This document shows, one piece after another, positions 1 to 5,009 of a stretch of 9,799 bases of DNA; position 1 is the stretch's first letter; every line of letters starts with the position of its first letter. The stretch spans positions 1 to 9,799 of the forward strand of contig PLYD01000210.1 in NCBI GenBank assembly GCA_003151665.1. Reading direction: 5' to 3'. This stretch comes from Candidatus Dormiibacterota bacterium. Its GTDB lineage: Bacteria; Chloroflexota; Dormibacteria; Dormibacterales; Dormibacteraceae. Made by a program: the position numbers and the translations under genes. The notes beneath the pieces are model-generated. The model did no database searches. It was not told the DNA's origin and saw nothing but the letters and a program-made list of their open reading frames with translations.

Positions 1-1
1 G

Positions 2-403
2 GTTGCCGCCCGCAACGCGATGAAGCAAACGACCGAACGGATGGATCTGCGCGTGGTGCCGCGGGTGACGTTCACGGACCCCGAGGTGGCGTCAGTCGGG
101 CTCACCGAGGCCGCCGCCAAGAAAGGCGGGCGCAGGGTTCGCACCGGATTCGCGCGGCTCATCGAGGCAGAGAAAGCACAGATCGACGGCCTCGAGCACG
201 GCCACGTCAAGTGTGTGGCCGATGCCAAGACCGGCGAGCTGCTCGGTTGCCACATCGTGTCCGAGAACGCAGGTGACATGATCCATGAGGCAGTCGCGAT
301 GATGGCGGCTCGTACCCCTGTCAAAGTCATCGCTAAAGCAATGCATGCGTATCCGACTCTGTCCGAGCTGATGCGCTCGGCGCTGCATGAGGCGGGCGGC
401 TAG
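2..403 (+). CDS. Pyridine nucleotide-disulfide oxidoreductase (mercuric reductase / dihydrolipoyl dehydrogenase-like), C-terminal part
   Basis: The gene is cut by the left edge, leaving its last 133 codons, in frame from base 2 to the TAG at 401-403. What remains is the C-terminal dimerisation domain of FAD-dependent disulfide oxidoreductases. A beta-strand segment reading VTFTDPEVASVGLTE begins it, HIVSENAGDMIHEAV follows, and MHAYPTLSE lies near the end. The FAD and NAD(P) domains and the redox Cys pair are outside the window, so substrate cannot be read. In true dihydrolipoyl dehydrogenases the residue before PT is the catalytic His of a His-Glu pair. Here it is Tyr, with the Glu kept five residues on. 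That is the pattern of mercuric reductases and their uncharacterised relatives. There is no C-terminal Cys-Cys tail like that of classical MerA, so a role in mercury resistance is not supported. An ATG at position 20 is internal. The gene converges on the small membrane protein and shares stop-codon bases with it. Confidence 0.85.
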   Translation, partial: VAARNAMKQTTERMDLRVVPRVTFTDPEVASVGLTEAAAKKGGRRVRTGFARLIEAEKAQIDGLEHGHVKCVADAKTGELLGCHIVSENAGDMIHEAVAMMAARTPVKVIAKAMHAYPTLSELMRSALHEAGG

Positions 404-801
404 CGGCTTCCCCGTTCGGCTCGCGTCAGCGCCGGCATCACCACTGACTTCACGTAGCGGCGCGCGGCATCCATGACTGCGTGCACGATCTTCCATTCGA
501 GCTGCTCGAACGAGCTCTCACCCTGGTTGAGCTCGGCCAGCCGTCCCTTCCAGAAGCTCGAGTCGAGATTGAGGCCGGGCAGCAGCGGAGGGACTTCTGC
601 CTTGGCATTGCTCGCCGGCGTCCTCGGGCCAGGGCTAGCAGGCCTGCCGGCCGGCGTGGTCGGGGCGGCGGCCTGCACTCCGAAGACGGGAGACGGCGGC
701 GGGCTGGCAACCATGTGCCACGAGACCATTCCCAGCGCTGCAACGATTGCGCACTCGCAGATGACAATCCAGGGCAGCGGTTTCCGAAGCAGGTTTCGCA
801 T
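400..801 (-). CDS. Small single-pass membrane protein of unknown function
   Basis: I do not recognise this 133-residue protein. Residues 1-10 carry basic residues (R2, R6, K7). Residues 11-32 form one hydrophobic membrane segment with Cys15 and Cys17, and there is no lipobox. Residues 33-73 are a Pro/Ala/Ser/Thr-rich, low-complexity linker. Residues 74-133 look like a small mainly helical domain, with Trp84 and Trp103 and a basic tail. The positive-inside rule suggests the C-terminal domain lies outside the cytoplasm. It is the last gene of the leftward run, 44 bp after the aminotransferase. The ATG start keeps the membrane segment whole, but no Shine-Dalgarno sequence precedes it; a perfect 6-bp hairpin abuts the start instead. 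Its stop TAG (402-400) overlaps the stop of the convergent flavoprotein gene. Hydropathy, basic N-terminus and compatible codon use support a real gene; the function is open. Confidence 0.7.
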   Translation of the reverse strand: MRNLLRKPLPWIVICECAIVAALGMVSWHMVASPPPSPVFGVQAAAPTTPAGRPASPGPRTPASNAKAEVPPLLPGLNLDSSFWKGRLAELNQGESSFEQLEWKIVHAVMDAARRYVKSVVMPALTRAERGSR

Positions 802-819
802 GCGGCCAAACTAGGCCGC
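802..819 (-). promoter_or_regulatory. Perfect hairpin abutting a start codon
   Basis: GCGGCC (802-807) and GGCCGC (814-819) form a perfect 6-bp stem with a 6-nt loop, directly next to the ATG at 801-799 of the small membrane protein gene. In the RNA this stem would occupy the place where a ribosome binding site should be, and no Shine-Dalgarno sequence is visible. There is no T-run, so it is not a standard intrinsic terminator. Control of initiation by the stem is inference. Confidence 0.4.
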
Positions 820-845
820 TCGCGCCGAGGCGTGAACCCACGCTG

Positions 846-1958
846 TTAAGACTGAAGCGAGCGAAGGGCCTGCACGCCCCGCTCGATGGTCTCAACGCGC
901 TTGGGAAAGCTAAAACGCAGGTGGCCTCGCCCTTCGCGTGGGTCGTGGAAGAAGCTTGACCCAGGCACCGTCGCGACGGCGACCTTCTCGATCAGATGCC
1001 GAGCCATCGCGGTGTCGTCGTCGAAGCCGAAGCCTCCGATCCCTGCCATCACGTAATAAGCGCCATCCGGCGCCGCAGCGTCGAAGCCGCATTCCTGCAG
1101 GCCTGAGACGATGGCGTCGCGCCGTTCGCGGTAATCGCCGAGCAGCTCGACATAAAAGTCCCCTGGAAGCTCGAGGGCGGCGGCGACTGCGATCTGAAGC
1201 GGATGGGCGGCGCCGACGGTCAGGAAGTCGTGGACCTTGCGGATCCCGGCCGTGAGCGCCGCCGGCGCGATCAACCAACCCACACGCCAGCCGGTGACCG
1301 AAAACGTTTTGCTCGCCCCGCTGATCGTGATGGTTCGATCGGCCATCCCCGGCAGCGTCGCGATGCTGATGTGCTCACCGCGATACACCAGGTGTTCGTA
1401 AATCTCATCGGTGATCGCTATCGCGTCATGCTCAATGCACAGTTCGGCGATCAGCTCCAGCTCCTGTCGTGAGAAAACCTTTCCTGTCGGATTGTGGGGA
1501 GTGTTGACGACTATGGCGCGCGTCCTGTTGGTGAATGCGCGGCGAAGCTCGTCCGGATCGAAGGCCCACGCCGGCCCTCGCAATGTGACGTAGCGCGGGA
1601 TGGCGCCGCTGATTATGCAATCGGGTCCGTAGTTCTCATAGAAGGGCTCGAAGATGACGACCTCGTCGCCGGGATCGACGGCGGCCAGCATCGCGGCGAT
1701 CATCGCCTCCGTCGCGCCGCATGAAACGGTGACCTCTCTTTCGGGATCGACCTCGCGGCCCCATGCCACCGATTGCTCGCGGGCGATCGCGTTGCGCAGC
1801 TGGGGGGCGCCCCAGGTCGTCGCGTACTGGTTGAACCCGTCTCGCATCGCCCTGGCGGCGGACTCCACGATGCGCGAATCGGTCTCAAAGTCCGGGAAAC
1901 CCTGGGCGAAGTTGATCGCCTTGTCGGGTCCGTTGAGCTGCAGGTTCAGGCGCGTCAT
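846..1958 (-). CDS. Class I/II (fold type I) PLP-dependent aminotransferase, possibly with a frameshifted start
   Basis: This is an aspartate-aminotransferase-superfamily enzyme that moves amino groups between an amino acid and a 2-oxo acid. The exact substrate is unclear; methionine, aspartate and glutamine-type enzymes share this pattern. Counting from the ATG at 1958, the protein has 370 residues. It shows INFAQGFPDFE (15-25), CGATEA (80-85), NTPHNPTG (152-159), the cofactor-contacting Asp184 in DEIYEH, the Schiff-base Lys217 in SGASKTFSVTGWRVGW, and substrate carboxylate Arg348 in LRFSF. The reading frame stays open upstream, but as far as 2026 it contains no ATG, GTG or TTG. The conserved N-terminal helix (SFTESVIREMTRL) lies partly upstream of this ATG. 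A better start, the ATG at 2017, lies 8 nt after the CBS gene stop but is out of frame by one base. The true protein may therefore begin near 2017, or the copy is damaged or misread. The body of the gene is intact. It follows the CBS gene and precedes the small membrane protein gene. Confidence 0.88.
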   Translation of the reverse strand: MTRLNLQLNGPDKAINFAQGFPDFETDSRIVESAARAMRDGFNQYATTWGAPQLRNAIAREQSVAWGREVDPEREVTVSCGATEAMIAAMLAAVDPGDEVVIFEPFYENYGPDCIISGAIPRYVTLRGPAWAFDPDELRRAFTNRTRAIVVNTPHNPTGKVFSRQELELIAELCIEHDAIAITDEIYEHLVYRGEHISIATLPGMADRTITISGASKTFSVTGWRVGWLIAPAALTAGIRKVHDFLTVGAAHPLQIAVAAALELPGDFYVELLGDYRERRDAIVSGLQECGFDAAAPDGAYYVMAGIGGFGFDDDTAMARHLIEKVAVATVPGSSFFHDPREGRGHLRFSFPKRVETIERGVQALRSLQS

Positions 1959-2025
1959 CTCGCGGATGACCGACTCCGTGAAACTCTGGGCCTTCAGCGA
2001 GAGGCGAGCGGTGCCATCGGTGGCG

Positions 2026-2493
2026 TCAGTGGCCAGGATCCGCGCGCTCCAATCGGATGTCAGTACTCGAGCAGGAGTGGCACTTTTCGGGTTGCTCAAG
2101 CCCGCGCTCCCAGCGACCGCAGACGTTGCAGGTCCAGCGGGTCGTCGCAAAGAAATCGAGCACGTCGGAGCGGCTGAGCAGCCCCACCATCTTGCCGCGC
2201 TTCATCACCGGTACGCGACGTATCTTCTCGCCGACGAGGAGTCGCGCCGCCTCGTCGATACCCGTGTCCTCGCTGACGGTGATCACATGCTGGCTCATGA
2301 TGTCGCGCGCCACCTTGCCCCTCTTGGAGAAGACGTCGATCTCCGACACGATGCCGACCACGTGACCGTCGGCTCCGATCACCGGGCCTCCAGTGATTCG
2401 CTTGGAGTTGAGGGTCATCGCGATCTCTTCAACTGGCGTGTCTTCGCGGAAGGTGATCACGTTTGTCGTCATCACCTCTTTGACTGGGATCAT
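2026..2493 (-). CDS. CBS-domain pair protein with C-terminal zinc ribbon
   Basis: The 155-residue protein has two tandem CBS motifs (about residues 3-56 and 62-116), each opening like a CBS unit (VKEVMTTNVITF and ARDIMSQHVITV). These form a Bateman module that usually binds adenine nucleotides or S-adenosylmethionine and acts as an energy or ligand sensor. Residues 120-147 then form a small zinc ribbon with Cys122, Cys125, Cys138 and Cys141 (two CxxC knuckles). There is no membrane segment and no attached enzyme, so it is probably a cytosolic regulator or adaptor. Its ATG overlaps the dehydratase stop by 4 nt (ATGA, 2493-2490), which implies translational coupling. Regulation of the neighbouring dehydratase, aminotransferase or exporter is plausible but not shown. 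The stop TGA is at 2028-2026. Confidence 0.9.
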   Translation of the reverse strand: MIPVKEVMTTNVITFREDTPVEEIAMTLNSKRITGGPVIGADGHVVGIVSEIDVFSKRGKVARDIMSQHVITVSEDTGIDEAARLLVGEKIRRVPVMKRGKMVGLLSRSDVLDFFATTRWTCNVCGRWERGLEQPEKCHSCSSTDIRLERADPGH

Positions 2494-3467
2494 CGGGTTC
2501 CGAGCAGTTTAGCCACCGTTTCGAAATTGGAGTTGCCGCCGCTCAAGATCAGACCGGTGCTGCCCTTGGGGAATTTGCCGGCCAGGTAAGCCGCCACCGG
2601 GAGCGCCCCTGTGGGTTCCAGCGCGATGTGGAGTCGAGTCCAAGCGACCCGCAGGCCCGTCGCGATTTCGTCCTCGGTGACAGTGACGATCTCATCCACC
2701 AGCCGGTTGGCGAACATCACCTCGAAGTTGCGCTCCCCGATTGCGGTGGTCCGCACCCCGTCCGCGATGGTCGACGGAGCGGCACCAAGGCTCTTGATTT
2801 TGCCGGCCTTCCACGACTGGTATGCGTCGTCAGCATTTGCCGGCTCGACTCCAATCACCTTGATGTTGGGGTTATGGGACTTCGCGACGATCGCGGTGCC
2901 CGAGAGGAGCCCGCCGCCTCCGACCGGGGTCGCGATGACATCGAGCTGGGGTGCGTCCTCCAGCAGCTCCATTGCGGCCGTGCCCTGTCCATGGATCACG
3001 TCCCAGTCGTCGAATGGGTGGACGAGTGAAAAGCCGCGCTCACCCATCACCTCAAGCAGACGCTGCTCCCGGTTGGCGAAGGTGATGCCTTCCTGGATCA
3101 CCTCGGCACCGAGAGCTCGCGTTGCGGCAACCTTGGCGGGGTTTGCGTCCTCCGGTATCAGGATGAGCGCGGGTATGCCTGCGGTCCGTGCCGCCAGCGC
3201 GACCGCCTGCGCGTGGTTGCCGGAGCTCACTGCGATGAACCCAGTCGGTCGAGGCTCGCGCGTCACCTGGGAGAGCACCGCGTTGAACGCGCCTCGCGGC
3301 TTGAAGGACCCGGTGACCTGGAAGCACTCAGGCTTCAGCCGAAGGTCAGGGTCCAGGTCGGTGGTCAAGCACGGCGTCCGCCGGACGTAAGGGTGGATGC
3401 GGCCGGCGGCCTCACGAACCTGTGCCGCGTGCTGCTGGAGATCTAGAGGCCGGCTCTCTGGAGTCAA
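2490..3467 (-). CDS. Fold type II PLP-dependent serine/threonine dehydratase, serine-racemase-like
   Basis: The 325-residue catalytic domain has no ACT regulatory domain, so it is not the biosynthetic, isoleucine-inhibited IlvA type. Lys56 in GSFKPRGA carries PLP, GGGG at 183-186 binds its phosphate, and SGGN at 309-312 contacts the pyridine ring. The family deaminates L-threonine or L-serine to 2-oxobutyrate or pyruvate. Two features point to the serine racemase branch. SSGNH at 81-85 puts Ser82 where serine racemase has its second catalytic base (Ala in E. coli TdcB). EPANADD at 208-214 matches the racemase divalent-metal site, with Glu208, Ala212 and Asp214. Metal-dependent serine dehydratases and threo-3-hydroxyaspartate ammonia-lyases share these motifs, so the reaction is not settled. 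The start is a TTG whose bases overlap the exporter stop (TTGA, 3467-3464); no earlier ATG or GTG fits. It lies between the exporter and the CBS gene. Confidence 0.88.
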   Translation of the reverse strand: MTPESRPLDLQQHAAQVREAAGRIHPYVRRTPCLTTDLDPDLRLKPECFQVTGSFKPRGAFNAVLSQVTREPRPTGFIAVSSGNHAQAVALAARTAGIPALILIPEDANPAKVAATRALGAEVIQEGITFANREQRLLEVMGERGFSLVHPFDDWDVIHGQGTAAMELLEDAPQLDVIATPVGGGGLLSGTAIVAKSHNPNIKVIGVEPANADDAYQSWKAGKIKSLGAAPSTIADGVRTTAIGERNFEVMFANRLVDEIVTVTEDEIATGLRVAWTRLHIALEPTGALPVAAYLAGKFPKGSTGLILSGGNSNFETVAKLLGTR

Positions 3468-4396
3468 GCCGCGGCCGAGTCGCGCTGGACCGCCGGCGTC
3501 CGGTTCGCCGGCTTTCGGATGTTCGTGAGCACGATGCCTACAAGGATGACGGCCATCCCGACCACGATAGGCAGGCTGAGCGTCTCATGCAGCAGGAGCA
3601 CCCCCCAAAACACCGCTGTCATGGGTACCAGCAGCGTGACACCGGCAGCACGCACCGCGCCCAGCCTGTTCATGACGTAGTAATAGAGAAGGTAGGCAAT
3701 CCCCGTTCCCACAGCACCGAGCGCGATGACCGCGGCAATGGACGTCGCTTCGACGTGAACTTGCGCCAGTGAGGGCGCGGCCAGCGGTATCGCGAAGAGC
3801 ACGGTCATCATGAGCTGTCCCAGGCTCACCTCGAACACGCTGACGTTGCGCATCTTCCTGCGCTGATAGATCGCGTTGACGGCGTAGGAGAGCGCAGCGA
3901 CCAAGACCGCCATCGCGCCGAAGAAATTGCCGCTTACGCCATGAGTTGTGATGTCGGGAAGCACCAGAACGATCACGCCCGCAAACCCGAGGGTCACTCC
4001 CAGGTAATTGACCCGACTCGGCCGCTCTGTGGGAATCACCCAGTAGATAAGGACTGCCGTCCACAGGGCGGTGGTCGAGTTCAAGATGCTGGCGAGGCCG
4101 CTCGAGATCCGTTCTTCTCCCCACGCGATTGCAATCCATGGCACCAGTGCGTTGGTGATGGCCATGATCGCGAACGAGCCCAGTCGACTCCTCCAGCCTG
4201 CGGCGAGCAGCGGCCTGCCCATCAGGCTAACGATCACCGCGAGTGCGATCAGGCCGGAGACCGAGCGCAAGAGAAGCAGCACGGCCGGACTCATGTCCTT
4301 GACCGCGACTTTGATCAAGAGGAACGAGACGCCCCAGATCAGCGCTAGGCCCGCGAGCGCCAAGTACGGCAAGACCGCCCGGCGGCGATCAGACAC
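3464..4396 (-). CDS. EamA/DMT-superfamily transporter (RhaT/YdcZ-like ten-helix exporter)
   Basis: The 310-residue protein has about ten hydrophobic helices in two EamA repeats (about residues 8-138 and 155-292). The first helix carries the family signature LALIWGVSFLLIK, and the second repeat starts at GAMAVLVAALSYAVNAIYQRR. The loop after the fifth helix is short, and the C-terminal tail is polar and cytoplasmic. Members of the drug/metabolite transporter superfamily export amino acids and other metabolites. Substrate cannot be read from sequence, but its position between dtd and a serine/threonine dehydratase makes amino-acid export a reasonable guess. The start is a GTG (4396-4394) that overlaps the dtd stop by 8 nt. 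The stop TGA at 3466-3464 is shared with the TTG start of the dehydratase gene. This tight packing suggests one transcript with coupled translation. Confidence 0.9.
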   Translation of the reverse strand: MSDRRRAVLPYLALAGLALIWGVSFLLIKVAVKDMSPAVLLLLRSVSGLIALAVIVSLMGRPLLAAGWRSRLGSFAIMAITNALVPWIAIAWGEERISSGLASILNSTTALWTAVLIYWVIPTERPSRVNYLGVTLGFAGVIVLVLPDITTHGVSGNFFGAMAVLVAALSYAVNAIYQRRKMRNVSVFEVSLGQLMMTVLFAIPLAAPSLAQVHVEATSIAAVIALGAVGTGIAYLLYYYVMNRLGAVRAAGVTLLVPMTAVFWGVLLLHETLSLPIVVGMAVILVGIVLTNIRKPANRTPAVQRDSAAA

Positions 4397-4856
4397 GCGT
4401 CGGCCAGTCGTCGGATGACAGCACGAGGGTGACCGGTCCCTCGTTCTCGATCGTGACGGTCATGTCCGCTCCGAAGCTGCCGGTTTTGGTCTCGACCTCG
4501 CGCTCGCGAAATCGTTGCACGAAGGCGAGATAGAGCTCCTCGGCTCGTTTCGGATCGCCGGCGCCCAGGAGGCTCGGCCGCCGGCCTCGGCTGAAGTCGG
4601 CGAACAGCGTGAACTGGGACACGATCAGCGCCGAGCCGTGAACATCGACAAGGCTCAGGTTCATTCGTCCTGCCTCGTCGGCGAACACGCGCATGTCGAT
4701 GACCTTGTCGGCCAGCTTTCGAATCGTCGCCTCGTCGTCATTGGATGCCACACCCACCAACAACACGTAACCCCGCCCGATGGTTGCACTGCGAGGGTCA
4801 CCGGCCTCGCTCCAGGTGACCGAGCCGGACGTCACACGCTGGACGACCAGCCTCAT
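4389..4856 (-). CDS. dtd: D-aminoacyl-tRNA deacylase (D-Tyr-tRNA deacylase)
   Basis: Cytosolic editing enzyme that hydrolyses D-aminoacyl-tRNA (and Gly-tRNA-Ala), keeping D-amino acids out of protein. From the ATG at 4856 the protein has 155 residues, slightly above the usual 145-150. It opens with the typical MRLVVQRVTSGSV and carries both family motifs, SQFTL at 80-84 and NEGPVT at 138-143. The second holds the Gly-cis-Pro pair that excludes L-amino acids. A TTG at 4922 would add 22 residues unlike the family, and its GGAGG is only 3 nt away, so I prefer the ATG. That ATG has no Shine-Dalgarno of its own but overlaps the stop of a possible leader ORF as ATGA, so its translation may depend on the leader. 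The gene heads the run dtd-exporter-dehydratase-CBS and overlaps the exporter by 8 nt. Confidence 0.95.
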   Translation of the reverse strand: MRLVVQRVTSGSVTWSEAGDPRSATIGRGYVLLVGVASNDDEATIRKLADKVIDMRVFADEAGRMNLSLVDVHGSALIVSQFTLFADFSRGRRPSLLGAGDPKRAEELYLAFVQRFREREVETKTGSFGADMTVTIENEGPVTLVLSSDDWPTRV

Positions 4857-4915
4857 ATCAAATGCCAGGGTGGCCGGCAGGCCGGGTTTACCCCGGCCGT
4901 CACCCAATCGTTCAT
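4853..4915 (-). CDS. Possible 20-codon leader ORF coupled to dtd
   Basis: An ATG at 4915-4913 opens a 20-codon frame ending in TGA at 4855-4853. That stop overlaps the dtd ATG (4856-4854) as ATGA. A GGAGG at 4930-4926 lies 10 nt upstream, the best ribosome binding site near dtd, and it is poorly placed for any direct dtd start. The peptide would contain two Trp (residues 4 and 17), one Cys and four Pro, with no clear run of a single regulatory amino acid. A perfect 7-bp hairpin falls inside it. ORFs this short occur by chance, so only the combination of GGAGG, ATG and ATGA overlap supports it. It could be a translational leader for dtd or simply chance. Confidence 0.3.
   Translation of the reverse strand: MNDWVTAGVNPACRPPWHLI
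4880..4898 (-). promoter_or_regulatory. GC-rich hairpin in the dtd leader
   Basis: GGCCGGG and CCCGGCC (plus strand 4880-4886 and 4892-4898) form a perfect 7-bp stem with a 5-nt loop. It ends 23 nt before the dtd ATG and lies inside the possible leader ORF. The upstream arm can also pair with a second CCGGCC at 4877-4872 of the minus strand, so two alternative stems are possible. There is no U-tract. A role in gating dtd translation is inference. Confidence 0.4.
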
Positions 4916-4925
4916 CTTCCAAACG

Positions 4926-4930
4926 CCTCC
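4926..4930 (-). promoter_or_regulatory. GGAGG ribosome binding site ahead of dtd leader ORF
   Basis: This GGAGG on the minus strand is 10 nt before the ATG at 4915 and only 3 nt before the TTG at 4922. The spacing favours the leader ORF over an extended dtd. Confidence 0.45.
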
Positions 4931-4934
4931 ATGC

Positions 4935-4953
4935 GGGGTTGGGAGGGTGGGGG
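4935..4953 (+). other. Short-loop G-quadruplex motif
   Basis: The plus strand has four G-runs of 4, 3, 3 and 5 bases separated by TT, A and T, the compact loops typical of very stable quadruplexes. Transcription runs on the minus strand, so the G-rich strand is the template and the RNA is C-rich. It sits between accA and dtd and encodes no recognisable protein. Confidence 0.6.
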
Positions 4954-4956
4954 TCC

Positions 4957-5006
4957 CGCGGGGGAGGCCTGACTCCCTCGCGCAGGAGAAGCCTGACTCC
5001 CCCGCG
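4957..5006 (-). terminator. Candidate transcription end or mRNA-stabilising stem after accA
   Basis: CGCGGGGGAG (4957-4966) is the exact reverse complement of CTCCCCCGCG (4997-5006), giving a 10-bp, almost pure G/C stem 3 nt beyond the accA stop, with a 30-nt loop that can form smaller hairpins. No T-tract follows, so classical intrinsic termination is doubtful. The C-rich, G-poor RNA just after it (complement of 4935-4953) would suit Rho loading. It marks the probable boundary between the fatty-acid operon and the dtd group. Confidence 0.4.
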
Positions 5007-5007
5007 C
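4960..5007 (-). repeat. Two tandem copies of a 24-bp repeat downstream of accA
   Basis: 4960-4983 and 4984-5007 match at 20 of 24 positions, and share the core GCCTGACTCCC. Each unit is itself an imperfect palindrome (GGGAG-TCAGGC-CTCCC on the minus strand). They begin 2 nt beyond the accA stop codon. With only two copies there is no array to speak of; a small REP-like or structural element is the likeliest reading. Confidence 0.7.
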
Positions 5008-5009
5008 CT

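Noticed and set aside
2..403. Mercury resistance gene
   Set aside because: Only the C-terminal domain is visible, the MerA vicinal Cys tail is missing and no mer neighbours are present.
802..819. Intrinsic terminator after the aminotransferase
   Set aside because: The stem is short and has no T-run on either strand; it abuts a start codon instead.
846..2150. Aminotransferase starting at 2150 with 64 extra residues
   Set aside because: It would overlap the CBS gene by 125 bases, and the first 45-50 extra residues do not resemble the family.
1654..2589. 311-codon open frame on the plus strand
   Set aside because: It crosses three real minus-strand genes (aminotransferase, CBS protein, dehydratase), and its composition is that of a complement frame.
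2490..3467. Biosynthetic isoleucine-pathway threonine deaminase (ilvA)
   Set aside because: No C-terminal ACT domain and no other isoleucine genes nearby; motifs resemble serine racemase more.
4960..5007. CRISPR-like repeats
   Set aside because: Only two directly adjacent units without spacers.
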